A DNA stretch of 13,338 nucleotides, from contig JAJZNY010000314.1 in assembly GCA_021852245.1 (NCBI GenBank), positions 1 to 13,338 of the forward strand, in the 5' to 3' direction. The notes under the pieces were generated by a model. It did no database searches. It had not been told where the DNA came from and saw nothing but the letters and a program-made list of their open reading frames with translations. The DNA is from Planctomycetota bacterium. GTDB lineage: Bacteria; Planctomycetota; Phycisphaerae; WQYP01. Below are positions 5,987 through 11,088 of the stretch, piece after piece (within the stretch, counting starts at the first letter, position 1; each line of letters begins with the position of its first letter). Both the position numbers and the translations under genes were made by a program.

Positions 5987-6703
5987 ATGAAAAATCGAGG
6001 CATGATCGCCATTGCCCACCGGGGCGCTTCCGCATGGGCGCCGGAGAATACCGTCGCGGCGTTTGACGCCGCATTGGAGGTCGGATGTCGAGCCGTTGAG
6101 TTTGATGTCCGTCTGACGGCTGACGGCATTCCGGTGGTGATTCATGATGAAACATTGGAACGCACCACGAATGGAAAGGGGCGTGTGGCGGAAACCAACT
6201 GGCTGGATATTCTGCGATTGGATGCGGGGTCATGGAAACACCCGCGATTTGCCGGCAGCCGCGTGCCGAGTCTGGAGGAGGCTCTGCAGGCCATCAGCCC
6301 CTGTGCCCAACCGGTGATTGAGATCAAGGTGCCATTAAACCCGTCCATGGTTATCGGGCTGCTGACACGTTACGACATCCTGACCGATGCAGTGGTGATG
6401 AGCTTTGATGAGAATATATTAGCATCTCTGCGGGCCGAAAACCGGAAGGTGGTGCTGTTTCAACTTCTGGATAGCTGGTCGCCGAAAATGATTCGATCCG
6501 CTCGGGCAGCCGGCATAACGGGGGTGGTGATGAAGTTTGATCAATGCGCGCTGGATCGGGCGATGATGGCGAAAGAGTTGATGCCGCACGTCTGGGCGTA
6601 TGACGTGAACGATCCGGGGGCGGCGGCGGCGTGCGGTGCGATGGGTCTGGATGGCGTGATTACGGATTTTCCGGATATCGTGCGGGCCCGGGCCGAGGCA
6701 TGA
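5987..6703 (+). CDS. Glycerophosphodiester phosphodiesterase (GDPD family, UgpQ-like cytosolic form)
   Basis: A 238-residue enzyme that hydrolyses glycerophosphodiesters to glycerol-3-phosphate and an alcohol, in phospholipid turnover or phosphate scavenging. Family signatures appear in order: HRG at 11-13 with catalytic His11, PEN at 19-21, the metal ligands EFD (Glu38, Asp40), VIHD with the second catalytic His53, and IEIK at 111-114 (Glu112). The C-terminal barrel strand reads GVITDFPD. No signal peptide is present and the length matches the cytosolic UgpQ type, not periplasmic GlpQ. The start is preceded directly by a -10 box. An alternative in-frame ATG at 6002 would remove five residues only. 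It stands alone, divergent from fliW. Confidence 0.92.
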   Translation: MKNRGMIAIAHRGASAWAPENTVAAFDAALEVGCRAVEFDVRLTADGIPVVIHDETLERTTNGKGRVAETNWLDILRLDAGSWKHPRFAGSRVPSLEEALQAISPCAQPVIEIKVPLNPSMVIGLLTRYDILTDAVVMSFDENILASLRAENRKVVLFQLLDSWSPKMIRSARAAGITGVVMKFDQCALDRAMMAKELMPHVWAYDVNDPGAAAACGAMGLDGVITDFPDIVRARAEA

Positions 6704-6810
6704 GCAGGGTGCGGCAATTTTTCCAGTAATCCCAGCGGTGAGTGCGAATGCGAACATCCACCTGCACCCGCCGCCCATTCGGCATCCCGCCCGCCGATTG
6801 ATTCCGCCTG

Positions 6811-6881
6811 CCCTGCGTGTAGCGGCCGTATCGCCGCCAGCTTGCCGGCGGTAACGCTGGAAAGGGTATCGGGACGCAGGG
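6811..6881. repeat. Nested inverted repeat (71 bp) after the phosphodiesterase gene
   Basis: The outer arms CCCTGCGT (6811-6818) and ACGCAGGG (6874-6881) are exact reverse complements. Inside them, CCAGCTTGCC (6837-6846) pairs with GGTAA-C-GCTGG (6850-6860) across a GGC loop, with one bulge and one G-T pair. No U-run follows, so an ordinary intrinsic terminator is unlikely. The outer arm is part of the CTCTGCG/CCCTGCG motif that recurs at 7989-8043. Confidence 0.5.
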
Positions 6882-6963
6882 TTACGCAGAGGACGGCCGC
6901 TGTTTGATTCCGCCCACCCGGCGCTTTATCGTTCTTCATGGATATCGGAATGTTGGGGCTCGT

Positions 6964-7665
6964 ATGGTCGTCATCGATGAAAAATCAATGCCCAGCTCGG
7001 GAGCGGGTCGCCCCGCAACTGCCCGGAATCAATTGATTGGGGTTTGCAGAGCCCTCTGGCACGCTTGGTCTGCCTTTTTTCTTCTTGCCGTCCTTTTCGT
7101 AGCGCCTGCCCTCCCTCGCCCGCCGAGCTGGCAATGGGTGCTCATCAGAGCGGCGCTGGGGCCCCACAAGCATTTCTACCCAAGCGTAATGGTGCCCGTC
7201 ACCGCCGCGAAGCGGTATCGTGCCATCACCATTGGGGAAGCCCTCAGCAGGGGGATGAAGCCCGCGCCGGGCGCACATCTTACCGTACGTCTGTTGCCGA
7301 CCTATTATTATGCGCTCGCCTCGGTCGAATATCTTCCCACAGGGGCGCGTCTCTCACGGTATTTTATTTTTTGGCAGTCGCTCCCGCAGGCGATCCGGTA
7401 TAAGCGTTGCATACACGCGTCCATGCACATGCCCTTTCAGGGTGGAGTTCATGGCCGCCCCAGGTCCGCTCCGCCGGGGTACTTTGCGGGGGCCATTTCC
7501 GCGCTCCGCCCGCGGCCTTCCTCGCCCAGCTACTGGCTGACGGTCTGTTTCTCGGTGTGTGCGTGGCTGGGCTTGGTCGTTTTGGTGACTACTCTTGCGT
7601 GCAAGTACCGCTCGTTCGATTTCGGGGCGCAGGTCGCGGCGATGCTGATGGTCGCCTTCTGGTAA
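6964..7665 (+). CDS. Unrecognised membrane protein, probably cut short by an in-frame stop
   Basis: 233 residues to the TAA; no family recognised. Hydrophobic segments lie at ~31-50 (WHAWSAFFLLAVLFVAPAL), ~190-212 (WLTVCFSVCAWLGLVVLVTT) and ~220-233, the last running into the stop. A basic, Pro-rich region with aromatic clusters such as LLPTYYYALASVEYL (~110-124) lies between. Codon third positions are rich in G/C, and aromatic and hydrophobic residues are spaced as in real protein. The overlapping frames on both strands give Arg/Gly/Pro-rich shadows. The start is uncertain: 6964 is the first ATG, a TTG at 6904 would extend it by 20 residues, and neither has a good ribosome site. The frame continues openly for 66 codons after the stop (next entry). 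Confidence 0.45.
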   Translation: MVVIDEKSMPSSGAGRPATARNQLIGVCRALWHAWSAFFLLAVLFVAPALPRPPSWQWVLIRAALGPHKHFYPSVMVPVTAAKRYRAITIGEALSRGMKPAPGAHLTVRLLPTYYYALASVEYLPTGARLSRYFIFWQSLPQAIRYKRCIHASMHMPFQGGVHGRPRSAPPGYFAGAISALRPRPSSPSYWLTVCFSVCAWLGLVVLVTTLACKYRSFDFGAQVAAMLMVAFW

Positions 7666-7866
7666 GCGCTGGCTTGGGCATTTCCGTCGGCGAGCACCCC
7701 TCTCGCCGCCGTCTCCTTTCTCTGGTGGCCAGCGGTCCTGCTGCTGCTTTATGGGGCAATGCTCGGCAGGTTGCGGGCTTACGGCCTGAGCCGAAAATGC
7801 CGCTCGGCCATCCCCAGAGGGCCTCAAGTGGCCGAGGGCAAAAATGCGGGCACCGTCGGCCGATGA
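7666..7866 (+). pseudogene. In-frame continuation of the membrane protein after the TAA
   Basis: Directly after the TAA at 7663-7665 the same frame gives 66 codons that begin ALAWAF and contain SFLWWPAVLLLLYG. A basic stretch, GRLRAYGLSRKCR, follows, as expected after a membrane segment, and the frame ends at TGA 7864-7866. There is no start codon until an ATG at 7771 and no ribosome site. Together with the segment before the stop it forms one unbroken hydrophobic helix. This is best read as the severed C-terminus of one gene, less likely as readthrough or a sequencing error. Confidence 0.4.
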
Positions 7867-8200
7867 AACAACAATACTGCGTACAGCCACCTGCTGGCCT
7901 TTTACGGTCGCAGTCGATAAAGCATCAGCGAAGGATCGAAACATCGGAGCGGGCGGCATCGCTGACTTGCGGCCTCGGCAACAATTAGCTCTGCGTTTCC
8001 CTGCGCCGCTGACGTTAAATCGGTTTCTCTCTCTTTCCCTGCGGCTGGCGTTTATCTACCGCGGTGCTGGCCGGTGGAATAAATCCACCGGCTCGCATTT
8101 GAGATGATCGTGATTCACCTGATCTGCAGGCACCGTTGGCTGCGGCCGCCCGGAAAGATGGGGATGCCCAAAATCCAGGAAGATTCATCCGGCTGATCGT
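7867..8200. other. Intergenic region with CTCTGCG-type repeats and no convincing gene
   Basis: No frame here looks coding. Two imperfect direct copies lie at 7996-8021 and 8034-8056. Both start TTTCCCTGCG and continue GCTG(A/G)CGTT, 38 bp apart. CTCTGCGTTTCCCTGCG at 7989-8005 matches, in reverse complement, 6875-6891 (15 of 17 bases). A perfect hairpin follows at 8070-8092. The rest shows no feature I can support. Confidence 0.5.
8070..8092 (+). repeat. Perfect 9-bp hairpin with 5-nt loop
   Basis: GCCGGTGGA and TCCACCGGC are exact reverse complements around the loop ATAAA. No T-run follows on either strand close by, so it is not a standard intrinsic terminator. It lies 110 bp upstream of the ilvC promoter. 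Confidence 0.6.
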
Positions 8201-8229
8201 TTGACCCCTTATGGTGCTGCCTGTATTCT
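8201..8229 (+). promoter_or_regulatory. Candidate ilvC promoter
   Basis: TTGACC (8201-8206) and TATTCT (8224-8229) are 17 bp apart, predicting a start near 8236. This gives a leader of about 48 nt that contains the AAGGA ribosome site at 8269-8273, 10 nt before the ATG. The leader is too short for a classic leucine/valine-rich attenuator peptide, and none is seen. Confidence 0.45.
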
Positions 8230-8283
8230 CACGAATCTGTATAGGGTTAGGTATTTTGTGTGTCGGTTAAGGATTCAAGCAAC

Positions 8284-9303
8284 ATGTCCTCCAATGCAGT
8301 TTCTCTCAAGATTTACTACGAAAATGAGGCTCCCCTTTCCGGCCTGGCCGGGAAAACGGTCGGCGTGCTGGGGTACGGCTCGCAGGGGCACGCCCACGCC
8401 CAAAATCTTCGCGACAGTGGCGTGAAGGTGATCGTTGCCAACCGTAAAGATTCCGCCAACGGCAAGTTGGCCATCGAGCATGGCTTTGATCCGATGAGCA
8501 TTCCTGATGTGGTCAAAGCGGCCGATCTTATCATTGTCACGCTGCCCGATGAATTACAGCCTGAAATTTACGAGAAGGAAATCGCTCCCAACCTGCGGGG
8601 CGGCAAGACCTTCGGTACCACGCACGGCTTGAATATTCACTTCAAGCAGATTGTTCCACCTCCGGATGTGGATGTGGTGATGATTGCACCCAAAGGGCCC
8701 GGGCATCTGGTGCGAAGTGAGTATGTGAAAGGCGGCGGCGTTCCGTGCCTGGTGGCCGTGGCTCAGGATGCGTCCGGCAAGGCTCTGCAGACGGCTCTGG
8801 CCTGGGGCAACGGCGTCGGCGGCGCCCGGGCGGGCATCATCCAAACCACGTTCAAGGATGAATGCGAGACCGATCTCTTCGGCGAACAGGCCGTGCTCTG
8901 CGGCGGCCTCTCGGCGCTGATCAAGGCCGGCTTTGAAACGCTGGTTAAAAATGGCTATCCGCCGGAGATGGCGTATTTTGAATGCGTCCATGAGGTGAAG
9001 TTGATTGTCGACCTGATCTATCAGGGCGGGCTGAACTACATGCGTTACAGCATCAGCAATACCGCCGAATACGGCGACCTGACGCGCGGCCCCCGCATCA
9101 TCACCGAGCAGACCAAAAAGGAAATGCAGAAAATTCTGGATGAAATCACCTCCGGCCAGTTTGCCCGCGAATGGATGGCGGAACACAAGGCCGGCAAGCC
9201 GAAATTTAACGCCCTTTACGAGGCGGATAAAAATTCGCAGGTTGAGGTGGTCGGCAAGCATTTGCGAAGGATGATGAAGTGGATTGCCGCCAAGGAAGTC
9301 TGA
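8284..9303 (+). CDS. ilvC: Ketol-acid reductoisomerase (class I)
   Basis: A 339-residue cytosolic enzyme. It isomerises and reduces 2-acetolactate (or acetohydroxybutyrate) to the dihydroxy acid in valine, leucine and isoleucine synthesis, using Mg2+ and NAD(P)H. The Rossmann motif [17 protein letters not shown] is at 30-46 and TTHG at 112-115. The knotted C-terminal domain supplies the metal ligands Asp197 and Glu201 (DLFGEQ) and Glu233 and Glu237 (ECVHEVKL), and the substrate serine lies in SISNTAEYG. Length fits the short class I form. The ATG at 8284 has AAGGA upstream; a GTG at 8260 would add eight residues and is less likely. Its stop shares a base with the next small ORF. The neighbours are not ilvB/ilvN or leuA, which is less common for this gene. 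Confidence 0.97.
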   Translation: MSSNAVSLKIYYENEAPLSGLAGKTVGVLGYGSQGHAHAQNLRDSGVKVIVANRKDSANGKLAIEHGFDPMSIPDVVKAADLIIVTLPDELQPEIYEKEIAPNLRGGKTFGTTHGLNIHFKQIVPPPDVDVVMIAPKGPGHLVRSEYVKGGGVPCLVAVAQDASGKALQTALAWGNGVGGARAGIIQTTFKDECETDLFGEQAVLCGGLSALIKAGFETLVKNGYPPEMAYFECVHEVKLIVDLIYQGGLNYMRYSISNTAEYGDLTRGPRIITEQTKKEMQKILDEITSGQFAREWMAEHKAGKPKFNALYEADKNSQVEVVGKHLRRMMKWIAAKEV

Positions 9304-9380
9304 TGCCGCAGTTTGACGGCGGACTGTCTGCCGACCGTGTTATCTCAATAGGCGAAGTGGCGGAGGCGGTGCGAGGATGA
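9303..9380 (+). CDS. 25-residue mini-ORF coupled to ilvC and to the VOC gene
   Basis: ATG at 9303 shares its A with the ilvC stop (TGATG), and its TGA (9378-9380) overlaps the next ATG at 9377 (ATGA). The 25-residue product starts [13 protein letters not shown] and ends EAVRG; it is acidic and has no membrane segment. It could be a true small protein. It could also be only a translational bridge that carries ribosomes across the 73-nt gap and exposes the GGAGG (9362-9366) used by the next gene. I recognise no family. Confidence 0.4.
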   Translation: MPQFDGGLSADRVISIGEVAEAVRG

Positions 9381-9802
9381 GCATTACTTTCACGGACGCC
9401 TTGGATCATGTGGCGATTGCCGCGGACGATACCGATGCCCTTGTGAAGTGGTATCACCGGATGCTCGGCCTCGTGGTCAAAGCTCAGACCGAGCCGCAGC
9501 AACCTTCCGGACAGCGAACCTATCTGATTGGACCGCCGACGGATGACGATGTTCATCGCGGTATGATGCTGGAGATTATGCCGCGCAACGAGCATGTGCG
9601 TCGTCCGCGCGACAGTCATGATCCGGGAATCAGCCATGTGGCGTGGCGCGTGGATGATTTTGATGCCGCGTATGCACATTTATCCGCCGGCGGCGTAGGA
9701 TTTGTCGGGGCGGTGGTGCAGGCGGTCGGGGGCGGAAGACTGATATCCTTCGTGGATTGCGAAGGTAACTTGATGCAGATTGTGGAAAGATCGCGAGGCT
9801 GA
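9377..9802 (+). CDS. VOC-superfamily (glyoxalase-fold) metalloprotein
   Basis: A 141-residue protein made of two beta-alpha-beta3 modules, as in glyoxalase I, dioxygenases and methylmalonyl-CoA epimerase. The four expected metal ligands are visible: His11 (ALDHVAIA), Glu66 (MMLEIMP), His87 (ISHVAWRV) and Glu137 (NLMQIVE). The order and spacing suit a divalent-metal lyase or isomerase such as glyoxalase I or methylmalonyl-CoA epimerase. The substrate cannot be fixed from sequence alone. There is no signal peptide. The start overlaps the mini-ORF stop by ATGA, and its own TGA overlaps the sppA-like start by TGATG, so it belongs to the ilvC transcript. Confidence 0.85.
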   Translation: MSITFTDALDHVAIAADDTDALVKWYHRMLGLVVKAQTEPQQPSGQRTYLIGPPTDDDVHRGMMLEIMPRNEHVRRPRDSHDPGISHVAWRVDDFDAAYAHLSAGGVGFVGAVVQAVGGGRLISFVDCEGNLMQIVERSRG

Positions 9803-10848
9803 TGCTCATGAACTTCTCTTCCCGCATGCCCGTTTCGGGACGTACCGGAAAAATTTCTTCCGTATGTTGCACCCTGCTTATGCTCGTTGGCTGCATGTCG
9901 ATTGCCGGTTGCGGCGACCGCGCCCTGCAGATATCGCTGGTGCCCGTAAGTCCGCGTATCAGGCCGCAGGTGGTGCATAAAACGCATCAATGGTTTAACT
10001 GCAATCGCGTGGCGATTGTGGATGTCAGCGGGATGCTGCTCGACGGATCCACCGCATCGTGGCTCGGTTCGTCGCACAATCCAGTGAGTGATTTTGCCCA
10101 GACTCTCCACTCCATCGCCAAAGACCCGCGCGTCAAGGCGGTTGTGCTTCGGATGAATACGCCCGGCGGCACGGTAACCGCCAGCACCATCATGTATAAC
10201 ACCCTGAAACGATTTGAACGAAAAACACATAAACCGGTCGTGGTTTCCATGATGGATGTGTGCGCCAGCGGCGGTTATTACCTGTCATGCGCCGCCGATT
10301 ATCAGATGGCGTATCCCACGACCATTACCGGCTCCGTGGGGGTGATTGTTCAATTGTTCAATTTCCGCCACACGTTGCAATACCTCGGCGTCACAGCGCC
10401 GGCATTTGCCAGCGGCCCGGATAAGGAGACCGGTTCACCCTTTTCCAAGATGACAACCTCACAGAAAAAAATTATTCAGGGATTTGTCCGTGAATTTTTC
10501 GCCCGCTTTGTGCATGTCGTCAAATCTTCGCATCCGCAGGTTAATCCGAAGCTCTGGCCGATGCTTACCGACGGGCGCCCGCTGACGGGAATCGACGCCC
10601 TTCGCTACCACATGATTAACGCCCTCGGCGGTCTGCATGCCGCCATCCGTAAAGCCAAAGCGCTCGCCCACATCAAACACGCGACCATTGTGCTGTACAA
10701 ACGTAACGGACACGATACCGGATCGGTTTACGCCAAGAGTGATCTCGGGGGCAAGAGTGGCAATTTTAATATGGTCAACGTCAATCTCTCCGGGGCCGCC
10801 ATGTCCACTTTCCTGCATCCCAATTTCCTCTACATGTGGGAACAGTAA
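9802..10848 (+). CDS. sppA: SppA-like S49 serine peptidase, predicted lipoprotein
   Basis: A 348-residue membrane-anchored protease of the signal peptide peptidase A / S49 family, which degrades cleaved signal peptides and other peptides in the envelope. The catalytic Ser156 lies in DVCASGGYYLSCAAD. The general-base Lys208 lies in ASGPDKETGSPFSKMT, 52 residues later, as expected for single-domain SppA. The oxyanion region MNTPGG is at 118-123 and TGSVGVI at 176-182. The N-terminus is a lipoprotein signal with two lipobox-like sites, LVGC (Cys31) and IAGC (Cys37), instead of the usual transmembrane anchor. The ATG at 9802 overlaps the VOC stop, but GAGG is better spaced for the ATG at 9808. 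Last gene of the ilvC group. Confidence 0.9.
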   Translation: MLMNFSSRMPVSGRTGKISSVCCTLLMLVGCMSIAGCGDRALQISLVPVSPRIRPQVVHKTHQWFNCNRVAIVDVSGMLLDGSTASWLGSSHNPVSDFAQTLHSIAKDPRVKAVVLRMNTPGGTVTASTIMYNTLKRFERKTHKPVVVSMMDVCASGGYYLSCAADYQMAYPTTITGSVGVIVQLFNFRHTLQYLGVTAPAFASGPDKETGSPFSKMTTSQKKIIQGFVREFFARFVHVVKSSHPQVNPKLWPMLTDGRPLTGIDALRYHMINALGGLHAAIRKAKALAHIKHATIVLYKRNGHDTGSVYAKSDLGGKSGNFNMVNVNLSGAAMSTFLHPNFLYMWEQ

Positions 10849-11088
10849 TTTTCACGGCGAGAATCCCGCGATGAGTCACGTTTTCCACCTCTGATCCGGG
10901 GCGCGGCACGATCTTTCCCCGTTGCCATGGTGTCCGGCGCAGATTGCCTGCGTGAAATGGGTACGGCGGCCGAGAACACAATAAAACTAAACAAAACAGA
11001 AATAGAACGTTAAGATGGCGACGGTAGGTTACCGGCGGTTATGGATTTGATGCCGCTCTACAATGGGCGTTAAGCGCTAAGGAGTGAA
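10849..11088. other. Intergenic region before the secreted phosphoesterase
   Basis: It holds a small CGCAG-ATTGC-CTGCG hairpin (10938-10952) without a U-run, and an A-rich tract (10979-11010) resembling an upstream promoter element. TAAGAT at 11011-11016 is a weak -10 candidate. AAGGAG at 11079-11084 lies 4 nt before the next ATG. No terminator for sppA is convincing. Confidence 0.35.

Noticed and set aside
5735..6145. Minus-strand frame of 136 codons over the fliW/GDPD divergent promoters
   Set aside because: Covers both promoter regions and the GDPD 5' end in antisense; composition is shadow-like.
7354..7988. Long overlapping frames on both strands (minus 7354-7959, plus 7407-7988)
   Set aside because: Their products are Arg/Gly/Pro/Gln-rich without hydrophobic pattern. 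The third frame, with membrane segments and G/C-rich third positions, explains the region better.
8554..9261. Minus-strand open frame of 235 codons within ilvC
   Set aside because: Antisense shadow of a fully conserved ilvC; no ribosome site or recognisable family.
10938..10952. CGCAG/CTGCG hairpin as an sppA terminator
   Set aside because: Only 5 bp, with no U-run on either side.
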